Shown piece by piece: positions 1 through 7,305 of a DNA stretch of 46,523 bases. A program made the position numbers and the translations under genes. How positions within the stretch are numbered: position 1 is the stretch's first letter; every line of letters begins with the position of its first letter. Origin of the DNA: an uncultured Rhodospirillales bacterium (GTDB lineage: Bacteria > Pseudomonadota > Alphaproteobacteria > Acetobacterales > Acetobacteraceae); NCBI GenBank assembly GCA_903844135.1, contig CAIMSN010000117.1:1-46523 (forward strand), in the 5' to 3' direction. Below the pieces are notes generated by a model. The model was given only the letters and a program-made list of their open reading frames with translations, ran no database searches and was not told the DNA's origin.

Positions 1-3
1 CGC

Positions 4-1296
4 TCAGACGCCGCGCACGATCAGGCTGGCGTTGGTGCCGCCGAAGCCGAAGCTGTTCGACAGCGCCGCCCTGATCGGCCGGCGCTGCGCCTCGTGCGCC
101 ACCCGGTCGATCACGCTCTCGCGCGACGGCCGGTCGAGATTGAGCGTCGGCGGCGCGACGCCGTCGCGGATCGCCAGGATCGAGAAGATCGCCTCGATCG
201 CGCCGGCGGCGCCGAGCAGATGTCCGGTGGCGGACTTGGTGGACGACATCGCCAGGCCCTTGGCATGGTCGCCGAACAGGCGCTCGACCGCGTCGAGCTC
301 CAGGTCGTCGGCCATGGTCGAGGTGCCGTGCGCATTCACGTACTGGATGTCGGCGGGGGTCAGTCGGGCATTGGCGAACGCCTTCTTCATCGCCCGGAAC
401 GCGCCGGCATGGCCGTCGGCCGGCGCGGTGATGTGGTGCGCGTCGCCGGACAGGCCGTAGCCGATCACCTCGCCGTAGATCTGCGCGCCGCGCGCCTTGG
501 CGTGCTCGAATTCCTCGAGCACCACCACGCCGGCGCCCTCGCCCATGACGAAGCCGTCGCGATCCTGGTCCCAGGGGCGCGACGCCCTGGCCGGCGTGTC
601 GTTGAAGCTGGTGGAGAGGGCGCGCGAGGCGCAGAACCCGGCGATGCCGAGCGCGCAGACCGCGGCCTCGGCGCCGCCGGCGACCATCACCTCGGCATCG
701 CCGAGCATGATCAGCCGGGCGGCGTCGCCGATCGCATGCACGCCGGTGGCGCACGCGGTCACGGCGGAATGGTTCGGGCCCTTGAACCCGAACATGATGG
801 AGACGTGGCCGGAAATCAGGTTGATCAGCGCGGACGGGATGAAGAACGGCGACAGCCGGCGCCCCTTGCCCTCATGGACCTGGATCGAGGCCTCGTAGAT
901 CGATTGCAGGCCGCCGATGCCCGAACCGATCATGACCCCGGTGTCCTCGCGGTCCTGTTCGGTCTGCGGCACCCAGCCGCTGTCGCGGACCGCCTCGATC
1001 GCGGCGACCATGCCGAGATGGATGAAGCGGTCCATCTTCTTCTGGTCCTTGTGCGGGACCCAGTCGCCCAGCGTGAGACCGCCTTCCGCGGTCGGTCCGG
1101 CCGGGACCTCGCCGGCCACCTGGGCCGGGAGGTCGGACGGGTCGTAGGCGGTGATGCGGCCGATGCCGGATTCGGCGGCCAGCAGACGGCGCCAGACAGT
1201 CTCGATGCCCACACCCAGCGGGCTGGCGATCCCCATTCCCGTGACGACCACGCGCCGCGGTCCGGAAGAGGTCAGGTCGTGGCTGTCAGACGCCAT
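4..1296 (-). CDS. fabF: beta-ketoacyl-ACP synthase II (FabF)
   Basis: Condensing enzyme of type II fatty-acid synthesis; it joins malonyl-ACP to a growing acyl-ACP in the cytoplasm. The 430-residue product carries the thiolase-fold triad: Cys182 in TACATGVHAIGD, His323 in NAHGTST and His359 in KSATGHLLGAAG. It is about 15 residues longer than usual at the N-terminus, where a polar stretch precedes the RRVVVTGMG strand. The TGA stop lies at the very start of the window, so the gene is complete. It follows acpP by 46 bp on the same strand and is the last gene seen of the fabD-fabG-acpP-fabF cluster. Family assignment is secure; KAS II rather than KAS I rests on overall sequence style and linkage to acpP. 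Confidence 0.97.
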   Translation of the reverse strand: MASDSHDLTSSGPRRVVVTGMGIASPLGVGIETVWRRLLAAESGIGRITAYDPSDLPAQVAGEVPAGPTAEGGLTLGDWVPHKDQKKMDRFIHLGMVAAIEAVRDSGWVPQTEQDREDTGVMIGSGIGGLQSIYEASIQVHEGKGRRLSPFFIPSALINLISGHVSIMFGFKGPNHSAVTACATGVHAIGDAARLIMLGDAEVMVAGGAEAAVCALGIAGFCASRALSTSFNDTPARASRPWDQDRDGFVMGEGAGVVVLEEFEHAKARGAQIYGEVIGYGLSGDAHHITAPADGHAGAFRAMKKAFANARLTPADIQYVNAHGTSTMADDLELDAVERLFGDHAKGLAMSSTKSATGHLLGAAGAIEAIFSILAIRDGVAPPTLNLDRPSRESVIDRVAHEAQRRPIRAALSNSFGFGGTNASLIVRGV

Positions 1297-1342
1297 GTGT
1301 CATGTCCCAGAAGAAGAAGACCGGCCGAAGCGTGGCAACGCT

Positions 1343-1582
1343 TCAGGCGGCCTTCTGCTTCTCGATGTAGTCGATCGCGTCCTTCACGGTGCTGATCTTC
1401 TCGGCCGCGTCCTCGGGAATCTCGACGCCGAACGCCTCTTCGAACGCCATGACCAGTTCGACGGTATCGAGGCTGTCGGCGCCCAGATCGTCGATGAACG
1501 AAGCTTCCGGGGTCACCTTGCTTTCCTCGACGCCGAGGTGCTCGACCACGATCTTCTTAACCTTGTCGGCGATTTCGCTCAT
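1343..1582 (-). CDS. acpP: acyl carrier protein
   Basis: Small acidic carrier that holds fatty-acyl intermediates on a 4'-phosphopantetheine arm. The 79-residue protein has the classic [17 protein letters not shown] motif, with Ser37 as the attachment site, and the usual ACP length. It is preceded by 145 bp with no gene, which may hold its own promoter, consistent with the high expression usual for ACP, although no clear -35/-10 pair was identified. It sits between fabG and fabF on the same strand, the standard arrangement in proteobacteria. Confidence 0.97.
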   Translation of the reverse strand: MSEIADKVKKIVVEHLGVEESKVTPEASFIDDLGADSLDTVELVMAFEEAFGVEIPEDAAEKISTVKDAIDYIEKQKAA

Positions 1583-1727
1583 CTGATCCTGCTTCCTGTC
1601 TGCCCCTGGAACGGGCGGTTCGAACTCGTTCGTCCTGTGACCTGTTACACCCGCTCCGGACGAAGCTGCGGGCGATTAGCATGGTTCCCGATCGGCCGCC
1701 AAGGCGGGTCCGGACCGGAAACCGGGG

Positions 1728-2468
1728 TCAGCTCATGGCCATGCCGCCATTGACGTGCAGTGTGGCCCCGGTGACCCAGCCTGCCTCCGCCGACGAAAGA
1801 TAGACCACGGCGGCGGCGATGTCGTCTGGCGTTCCCATCCGGCCGAGCGGGATCGCACCGGTCAGCCTGGTCTTCTGCTCGTCGGACAGCACCTCGGTCA
1901 TCGCCGTGGCGACGAAGCCCGGCGCGACCACGTTGACGGTGATGCCGCGCGAGCCGACCTCCTGGGCCAGAGACTTGCTCATGCCGATCAGGCCGGCCTT
2001 GGCGGCGGCGTAGTTGGCCTGGCCGCCGTTGCCGGTGGTGCCGACCACGCTGCCGATCGAGACGATCCGGCCGGCGCGACGGCGCAGCATGCCCTTGAGC
2101 GCCGCGCGGGCCAGGCGGAAGGGTGCCGCGAGGTCGACCTCGAGCACCTGCGCCCAGTCCTGGTCGCGCATCCGCAGCGCCAGCATGTCGCGGGTGAGTC
2201 CGGCATTGTTGACCAGGATCGACAGCGGCGCGCCGGCCGCCGCCTCGGCCGCCGCCACCAGCGCGTCCGGTGCGGCGGGGTCGGACAGATCGGCGGGACA
2301 GACATAGGCGCGCTCCCCGAGGTCCGCGGCCAGAGTCTCGAGCGCCGCCCGGCGGGTGCCGGACAGGGCGACCCCGGCGCCCTGCGCATGCAGCGCGCGG
2401 GCGATGGCGGCGCCGATGCCGCCGGAGGCGCCGGTGACCAGGGCGATCTGGCCGTCGAGTCTGAACAT
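1728..2468 (-). CDS. fabG: 3-oxoacyl-ACP reductase (FabG)
   Basis: NADPH-dependent reductase of the first reductive step in fatty-acid elongation. The start at 2468 gives 246 residues, the normal FabG length, beginning MFRLDGQIALVTGASGG; AGAGGT lies just upstream as ribosome binding site. An open frame continues upstream but has no homologous content. Short-chain dehydrogenase features: TGASGGIG at 12-19, NNAG at 87-90, and catalytic Ser140, Tyr153 (YAAAK) and Lys157. The gene starts 50 bp after the fabD stop and lies in the same direction. Confidence 0.96.
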   Translation of the reverse strand: MFRLDGQIALVTGASGGIGAAIARALHAQGAGVALSGTRRAALETLAADLGERAYVCPADLSDPAAPDALVAAAEAAAGAPLSILVNNAGLTRDMLALRMRDQDWAQVLEVDLAAPFRLARAALKGMLRRRAGRIVSIGSVVGTTGNGGQANYAAAKAGLIGMSKSLAQEVGSRGITVNVVAPGFVATAMTEVLSDEQKTRLTGAIPLGRMGTPDDIAAAVVYLSSAEAGWVTGATLHVNGGMAMS

Positions 2469-2518
2469 GGGGCGACCTCTTCGTCGGTCCGGCATGCGCC
2501 GAAGTCTGGATGGAATGA

Positions 2519-3493
2519 TCAGACGGCCTTGAGCAGCGCCTCGATGTCGTCCGGGCTGCCGACCGACCGGGTCGCCGCGTCCGGCGCGATGCGCTTGACC
2601 AGTCCGGCCAGCACCTTGCCGGCGCCGAGCTCGACTAAGCTGTCGACGCCCATCGCGACCATCGCCTGCACGCTCTCGCGCCAGCGCACCGTGCCGGTGA
2701 CCTGCTCGACCAGCAGCGCGCGGATCCGGTCCGGGTCGCTGACCTTGGCGGCGGTGACGTTGGCGATCAGCGGCACCGACGGGGCCAGCACGCTGGCGCG
2801 TTCCAGCGCCTCTCTCATCGCATCGGCGGCCGGACGCATCAGCGAGCAATGGAACGGCGCCGAGACCGGCAGCGCCATCGCCCGTTTCACGCCGCGCGCC
2901 TTGGCGATCTCGATCGCCCGGGCGACCGCGCCGGCGGCGCCGGAGATCACCACCTGGCCGCCGCCATTGTCGTTGGCGACCTCGATGGTCTCCGACCCCG
3001 CCGCCCTGCCGTCCTCGGCCTGGATCACGGACGCCTCCTCGCAGATCGAGCGCGCCTGGTCGAGATCGACCCCGATCAGCGCCGCCATGCCGCCCTCGCC
3101 GGCCGGCACCGCCTTCTGCATCGCCATGCCGCGCAGACGCAGCAGGCGCGCGGTGTCGGCGATGCCCAGGCTGCCGGCGGCGGCCAGCGCGGAATATTCC
3201 CCGAGCGAATGGCCCGCCACGACGGTGGCCTTGTCGGCCAGCACCAACCCGCCCTCGCTCTCCAGCACCCGCAGCACCGCGAGCGACACCGCCATCAGCG
3301 CCGGCTGCGCGTTCTGGGTCAAGGTGAGCTCCTCGATCGGGCCGGAGAACATCAGCTTCGAGAGCTTCTCCTGCAGCGCGTCGTCGACCTCCTGGAACAC
3401 GGCGCGGGCGGCCGCGAACGCGGCCGCGAGGTCCCGTCCCATGCCGGCGAACTGGCTTCCCTGACCCGGGAAGATGAAGGCGTGCACGGGCAT
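2519..3493 (-). CDS. fabD: malonyl-CoA:ACP transacylase (FabD)
   Basis: Loads malonyl groups from CoA onto ACP. Starting at the ATG at 3493 gives 324 residues beginning MPVHAFIFPGQGSQ, the canonical FabD N-terminus. GHSLG carries nucleophile Ser96; Arg121 and His215 (SAPFHCSLM) complete the active site. Residues of about 155-171 (around VIQAEDGRAAGSETIEV) form a polar insertion relative to the compact family core. It is the first gene of the fab cluster here; the usual upstream partners (plsX, fabH) are not adjacent, so the cluster is split in this genome. Confidence 0.95.
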   Translation of the reverse strand: MPVHAFIFPGQGSQFAGMGRDLAAAFAAARAVFQEVDDALQEKLSKLMFSGPIEELTLTQNAQPALMAVSLAVLRVLESEGGLVLADKATVVAGHSLGEYSALAAAGSLGIADTARLLRLRGMAMQKAVPAGEGGMAALIGVDLDQARSICEEASVIQAEDGRAAGSETIEVANDNGGGQVVISGAAGAVARAIEIAKARGVKRAMALPVSAPFHCSLMRPAADAMREALERASVLAPSVPLIANVTAAKVSDPDRIRALLVEQVTGTVRWRESVQAMVAMGVDSLVELGAGKVLAGLVKRIAPDAATRSVGSPDDIEALLKAV

Positions 3494-3629
3494 CAGGACG
3501 CTATCCGGCTGTTGACGGGCACAGGCGAGGGCACGGGCGACAGCCTGCCGCCGTCGCATCGCTCCGGACGGCTGGCGCCCGGAGGACGAGGCGTGAGATG
3601 AAGGACGAGGTAACCGTGTGTCAATCTTG

Positions 3630-3642
3630 GGGGCCGCGCCCC
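3630..3642 (-). terminator. short GC hairpin after the small-gene pair
   Basis: GGGGC-CGC-GCCCC forms a five-pair GC stem 5 bp beyond the stop codon of the small membrane protein gene (minus strand). There is no U-tract, so it would be at best a weak or factor-assisted terminator. The remaining sequence up to the fabD start (3494-3629) holds nothing else I can identify, though it must include the fabD promoter. Confidence 0.25.
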
Positions 3643-3646
3643 GCGA

Positions 3647-3997
3647 TCACGTCCTGGACGAAAAATAGAAACCGAGCGCCGTGCCGAGCAGGGTGACGGT
3701 GGGCGTCACCAGCAACGTCACCAGCTCCTTGAGATCGGCGATCGAACGCCCATCGGCCCAGGAGCCCAGCAGGAAAGCGCTCTCGACCGCATAGATCGCC
3801 CCCAGTCCGACAACCGCCCAGGTCCGCGTCCGTTCGCGCGAGCGGGCGGGGTCGAATGGACTGACCTGTATCCTGCCGCCGGAAAGCTGGGTGAGTTCGC
3901 TGATATCCGGTTCCAGCTCCGGCTTTGCGGAAAGGTCAGGCAAAATCGACGTTGGCGGTGCGGTCGCGCTGATCCCTGATCTGCCAACGACGTCCAA
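3647..3997 (-). CDS. small two-helix membrane protein, unknown function
   Basis: A 116-residue protein that I do not recognise. The N-terminal ~60 residues are polar and proline-rich. They are followed by two hydrophobic segments, about residues 62-83 (TWAVVGLGAIYAVESAFLLGSW) and 91-112 (LVTLLVTPTVTLLGTALGFY), separated by a short loop, and the protein ends in FSSRT. No ATG or GTG is in frame before the helices. A TTG at 3997 is preceded by GAGGAG about 10 nt upstream, so that start is chosen; a second TTG at 3943 is the alternative. It overlaps the preceding gene by 62 nt in a different frame, which implies translational coupling. Base composition is a little less GC-rich than the surroundings. 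Confidence 0.6.
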   Translation of the reverse strand: MDVVGRSGISATAPPTSILPDLSAKPELEPDISELTQLSGGRIQVSPFDPARSRERTRTWAVVGLGAIYAVESAFLLGSWADGRSIADLKELVTLLVTPTVTLLGTALGFYFSSRT

Positions 3998-4193
3998 AGC
4001 GGACCTGCTCCTCGATCAACGCTTCATTCAGGATCGCCTTCTCGAGGACCTGGTTCACTGTCAGACGCCCCCGCGCAGCGGTCGTCTGCAGGATGCGTAG
4101 CAGCGCCTCATCGAGGACCTGAAACCGTCCTTCGTCATCCACAACGACTTTCTGGCCCGCCGGCCCATCGCGCTTCGCTTCCACTTCAGACAT
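3936..4193 (-). CDS. small soluble protein of unknown function
   Basis: An 85-residue acidic-to-neutral protein, MSEVEAKRDGPAGQKVVVDD onward, with a mostly helical central part (VLDEALLRILQTTAARGRL, then VNQVLEKAILNEALIEEQV). No known domain is recognised. The start at 4193 is preceded by GGGAGGATCG, a strong ribosome binding site; the open frame runs further upstream but without support. It overlaps the downstream membrane-protein gene by 62 nt, so the two are probably made together. The pair sits alone between the fab cluster and a structured repeat and has no link to either pathway. Confidence 0.6.
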   Translation of the reverse strand: MSEVEAKRDGPAGQKVVVDDEGRFQVLDEALLRILQTTAARGRLTVNQVLEKAILNEALIEEQVRFGRRWQIRDQRDRTANVDFA

Positions 4194-4273
4194 TCGATCC
4201 TCCCCGCCATCGACTGGCCCTACTCTCTCACAAAGTGATGCAGAAGGGACGCTTTTCCAGCCACCCAACCGCC

Positions 4274-4352
4274 AGAGACCGCCTGGATCCGTGGCCTGGC
4301 GAGCCAGAGGCAGCTCGCCCGGCGCCGCGCCGATCGCGAATGATAGCTCGGC
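4274..4352 (-). repeat. partial copy (A') of the stop-codon repeat
   Basis: AGAGACCGCCTGGATCCG followed by TGGCCTGGCGAGCCAGAGGC closely matches the distal half of the full element that begins exactly 100 bp further on at 4374. Similarity fades into the GCGCCGATCGCGAATGATAG region. The other half is missing, so it is probably a truncated relic beside the intact copy. It lies in the 350-bp gene-free stretch 4194-4543, upstream of the small-gene pair; that stretch holds these two copies, the small gene's leader and nothing else I can identify. Confidence 0.65.
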
Positions 4353-4373
4353 GTCAAAGACACCGAGTCTCGC

Positions 4374-4544
4374 AGAGACCGCTCGGAAACGTGGCCTGGC
4401 GAGTCAGAGGCGCCGCGCGCCAACGCGGCGCCGGTCGCGGGTGATCGCGGAGCACCGGAGCGGAGTGGCCTCAAGGGCCACGAGCACCGGAGCGCACGGG
4501 ATCGCCCGCGAATGACCGCCAGGCCGCGTTTCCGAGCGGTCTCT
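4374..4544 (-). repeat. structured stop-codon repeat, copy A
   Basis: A 171-bp palindromic element. Its outer arms 4374-4405 and 4514-4544 are inverted repeats (ACCGCTCGGAAACG pairs perfectly with CGTTTCCGAGCGGT). Inside are three stems: 4409-4417 with 4424-4432 (nine perfect pairs), 4435-4441 with 4505-4511 (TCGCGGG/CCCGCGA), and 4465-4470 with 4476-4481 (GTGGCC/GGCCAC). The last is flanked by two copies of GAGCACCGGAGC at 4450 and 4482. The proximal arm touches the stop codon of the minus-strand methyltransferase gene (stop at 4544-4546), so the transcript would run from the stop straight into this structure. The family has three other full copies in the window. Confidence 0.85.
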
Positions 4545-5422
4545 CAGCCGGGTTTCTGCAGCACGATCAGCACCTGCGGCAGACGCACCGGATTGTCGAG
4601 GAAATCGACCAGCCGGAACAGGTGGCCCCATTTCTTGACCACGTAGCCGCGCGGGATCACCGCCTCGCCATAATGCGACTGCGGATGGGGCGGCTGGGTG
4701 GCGGCCGCGTGCAGGAACTGCCCGGCCTCGTAACGGGAATTCTCCAGCGGCTCGTCGGTGAAGCTGTCGGCGCAGGCCTCGTACCACGGATGTTCGAGCC
4801 TGATCCCGGACGCGCGCCGCAGCCGCATCTCGGCGCAGAACGCGATGAAACGCCGGCTCTGCGTGGTCAGCAGCAGCAGCCCGCCGGGCTTGAGCAGGCG
4901 ATGGAGCTCCTCGATCCAGCGCAGCGACAGGAACTCGTCGAGATGGCTGAACACCGACCAACTGATCACGTAGTCCAGGCTGTCCGGCGCCAGGATCATC
5001 GGCGGCACCAGACCGCAGGACAGGAAATTGACGCTGGGATTGCAGCGCCTGGCCTCCATCAGGAAGCGCGAGGTGCTGTCGGCGCCGTACAGGTTCGACG
5101 GCTCGACGTCCTTCATGAACAGCCGGAGCATCCTGCCCCAGCCGCAGCCGAAATCCAGCATGGTGCGCTGCGGCGCCAGCGGCCGTCCGGCATAGGCGCA
5201 ATAGGATTTGATCTCGCGGAAGAAAACGTGTGCCTCGTGCAGCGAGACCTCGCCGGCATGGCCGTGGATCTCGCGCTGCAGCGCCTCGTCCGGGAAGGCC
5301 GGCATCGCCACCCCCTCGATGTCGGGCACCCGCAGCGAGCTGAGCAGGATGTCGAGCCAGTTTTCGTCGCTACGGTCGCGGAACGTCCTGAACAGCGCCT
5401 CGGCGCCGATGGGGTGATACAT
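4544..5422 (-). CDS. class I SAM-dependent methyltransferase
   Basis: A 292-residue cytoplasmic methyltransferase of unknown substrate. The Rossmann SAM-binding core starts at LDFGCGWGRMLRLF (about 88-101). The acidic motif-II position is in LYGADST, and a motif-IV-like region reads DSLDYVISWSVFSHL, followed by LLKPGGLLLLTTQ. The C-terminal ~80 residues form an extra domain ending RLPQVLIVLQKPG. It is the last gene of a minus-strand operon (OpuAC-like, methyltransferase, DUF218, this gene), 33 bp after the DUF218 gene, and its stop codon abuts structured repeat copy A. Such genes often act in surface glycan or lipid modification, but nothing here fixes that. Confidence 0.85.
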   Translation of the reverse strand: MYHPIGAEALFRTFRDRSDENWLDILLSSLRVPDIEGVAMPAFPDEALQREIHGHAGEVSLHEAHVFFREIKSYCAYAGRPLAPQRTMLDFGCGWGRMLRLFMKDVEPSNLYGADSTSRFLMEARRCNPSVNFLSCGLVPPMILAPDSLDYVISWSVFSHLDEFLSLRWIEELHRLLKPGGLLLLTTQSRRFIAFCAEMRLRRASGIRLEHPWYEACADSFTDEPLENSRYEAGQFLHAAATQPPHPQSHYGEAVIPRGYVVKKWGHLFRLVDFLDNPVRLPQVLIVLQKPG

Positions 5423-5455
5423 CCTGGTTCCGCCGATCGGTTCGATCAGCCAACG

Positions 5456-6025
5456 CTAACGTTTTGTCAGCAGCTTGTCGATCGTTTCGCGTCCGAGCAG
5501 CAGCAGCGCGTCCCAGGGCAGCGCCGGCACCTCGCGCAGTCGCCAGCGCCAGCGTCGCAGGACGCCCTGCGCCGCCGGTTCGGACGGTGGCGGCACGGCG
5601 CGCGCCGGCAGCCCGGCCAGGCGCAGCAGCAGCACGCAGCGCGGCAGATGATAGGCGCTGCTGGCGGCATAGACCGGACCGGCATGGCCAAGGCGGCGCA
5701 GGATGACCCGGCAGGCGAACACAGAGTCCAGCGTGTCGCGCGCGGTGTCCTCGATCAGGATCCTGGCTTCCGGGATTCCGCCCCGGCGCAGCGCGTCCGC
5801 CATCACCCTCGCCTCGGACGGTCCGTGCCGGCCGATCCCGCCGCTCGGGAGATAGAGCGGCGCGACCGGCAGCGCCTCCCCGAACCGCAGCGCGGCGTCG
5901 ATGCGTCGCGACAGGGTCGGGGTCGGCGAGCCGTCGGCACGCACGCCGGCGCCGAACATGACGATGCAGGCCTGCGTCGCGGCACCTCTGCGACGGTCGC
6001 GGCCGGGCTCCGCCCGAACGCTCAT
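5456..6025 (-). CDS. DUF218 / SanA-YdcF family protein
   Basis: A 189-residue protein of the DUF218 fold (SanA, YdcF, ElyC group), whose members are linked to envelope polysaccharide metabolism or bind SAM. Visible family marks: a first strand IVMFGAGV followed by a hydrophilic loop, SGGIGRHGPSEARVMADAL, the EDTARDTLDSV motif, and SSAYHLPRC. There is no convincing N-terminal membrane anchor, unlike SanA. The ATG at 6025 overlaps the TGA of the upstream methyltransferase gene (ATGA, 6022-6025), so translation is coupled. A much longer open frame extends upstream but is only the shadow of that gene. Confidence 0.82.
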   Translation of the reverse strand: MSVRAEPGRDRRRGAATQACIVMFGAGVRADGSPTPTLSRRIDAALRFGEALPVAPLYLPSGGIGRHGPSEARVMADALRRGGIPEARILIEDTARDTLDSVFACRVILRRLGHAGPVYAASSAYHLPRCVLLLRLAGLPARAVPPPSEPAAQGVLRRWRWRLREVPALPWDALLLLGRETIDKLLTKR

Positions 6026-7305
6026 GCGGATGGTCGGAGCAGGATCCGGTTGGCGCGCGACAGAGCGCGCCAGGTCTCGGCCCAGCCGGCCTCCGCCTTG
6101 GCGCGGGCGATGCCCCTGGATTGCAGAGCGTCGAGGATCTCGCCCACCGGACGGTGCCCGTCGATCAGCCCGAGGATCGGCCTGGCCAGGCTCGGCAGCG
6201 GCATCGGGACGACGAGACGACCGAACGCGACCGGCAGCGTGCCGTCGGGGGCGATCTGGCGCGCGATCGCCTCGGCGGGGAGCTCGCGCGCCACCGGAAC
6301 CGCGCCGGGCGCCATCGCATCCGGCGCGGCCGGCGCGGCGCCGGTGCGCACGGCGTAGAGCACATGGGTGTTCATGTTGCCGGCGAGGTTTTCGGCCAGC
6401 ATCGCCCGTTCCACGGCGCCGAGCGCCTGCGCCCTCGCGCGCAGCCGCGGATCGGGCAGCAGCAGGTCCGGATCGTAGCGTGCCGGCTCCATCAGCGCGG
6501 CCGCCTCCAGCCCGGCGCCGTCCAGCAGCGCCAGGAAATCGGCGATCGTGTAGGCGCGGTCCCGCGGATTCAGCAGCAGGTCGTACAGCCCGGCATCGCC
6601 GCCCTCGACATGATCGCCGAAATTGGCATTGGCGCGCAGCCAGGCGGTGGCCGGCAGATGGCGCATCACCCGACGCGCGACCTCGAGCCTGGCCGTCGGC
6701 GCCTGGTCCGGCGGCGCCAGCAGCGCCAGCGCGTCCTGGATCATGTAGACCCCGGTGCGTCCATGCGGCGCATACACCATCAGGCCCATCGCCCCGCCCG
6801 GCGCCAGCGCGCGCTCCAGCCCCCGCAGCGCCGCCAGCGGGTCCGGGAGATGATGCAGCACGCCGCAGCAATCGATGTAGTCGAACCGGCCGGCATCCGC
6901 GTCGGGCAGGTCGAGCAGCGAGCGCTGCTCGAACACGATGTTGGTCAGGCCGCGCGCCTCGGCCCTGGCCCGGGCGATGCCGAGCGCCGCCCCTGAGCGG
7001 TCCAGCGCCACCACCTGTCCCGGCCGGCCGTCCTGCGCGAGCTGGGTCGCCAGCATGATCGCGCCGTCGCCGGTGCCGCAGCCCGCGACCAGGGCCTGCA
7101 GCGGCAGGCTCGCCGGACGCGCGGCGCCGAAGGCCCAATGGTCGATCTCGCGCAGATGGCTCGGACTGCCGACGAACAGGCGCCTGGTCTCGTCGCGCGG
7201 GTCCCGCGCGGGATAGGGGAACGCCTCGTACTGCGCGGCCAGGCTCCGGTCGCGGGAATCGCCGGCGTCAGGCACGTCTCCCTCAGGCCCGTCTTGGTCA
7301 AGCAC
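6022..7305 (-). CDS. class I SAM-dependent methyltransferase, two-domain
   Basis: A 427-residue protein. The N-terminal SLAAQYEAFPYPARDPRDE motif and GSPSHLREIDHWAFG lead into a SAM-binding core with VAGCGTGDGAIMLA (about 75-88), an acidic VALDRSG, and DYIDCCGVLHHLPDP. A C-terminal region of about 180 residues has no clear relatives by eye. The YEAFPYP signature is typical of a group of alphaproteobacterial methyltransferases of unknown substrate. The start codon is GTG at 7305, overlapping the previous gene's stop by 8 nt, and its own stop overlaps the DUF218 start by 4 nt. It therefore belongs to a tightly coupled operon. Confidence 0.85.
   Translation of the reverse strand: MLDQDGPEGDVPDAGDSRDRSLAAQYEAFPYPARDPRDETRRLFVGSPSHLREIDHWAFGAARPASLPLQALVAGCGTGDGAIMLATQLAQDGRPGQVVALDRSGAALGIARARAEARGLTNIVFEQRSLLDLPDADAGRFDYIDCCGVLHHLPDPLAALRGLERALAPGGAMGLMVYAPHGRTGVYMIQDALALLAPPDQAPTARLEVARRVMRHLPATAWLRANANFGDHVEGGDAGLYDLLLNPRDRAYTIADFLALLDGAGLEAAALMEPARYDPDLLLPDPRLRARAQALGAVERAMLAENLAGNMNTHVLYAVRTGAAPAAPDAMAPGAVPVARELPAEAIARQIAPDGTLPVAFGRLVVPMPLPSLARPILGLIDGHRPVGEILDALQSRGIARAKAEAGWAETWRALSRANRILLRPSA

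Noticed and set aside
3936-4268. Longer version of the small soluble protein gene starting at 4268
   Set aside because: The added residues have no ribosome binding site, whereas the ATG at 4193 has GGGAGG at good spacing.
4450-4493. CRISPR-like direct repeats GAGCACCGGAGC
   Set aside because: Only two units per element, 20-bp separation occupied by a conserved hairpin, and no cas genes.
4194-4543. Possible insertion sequence with terminal inverted repeats
   Set aside because: The inverted ends are real, but there is no transposase and no target duplication that I can see, and the internal stems covary. A structured repeat is the better description, although a non-autonomous mobile origin is not excluded.
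5456-7138. A 560-residue minus-strand frame spanning the DUF218 gene and beyond
   Set aside because: Only the last 189 codons resemble a protein family; the rest is an Ala/Gly/Arg-rich shadow of the methyltransferase gene in another frame.
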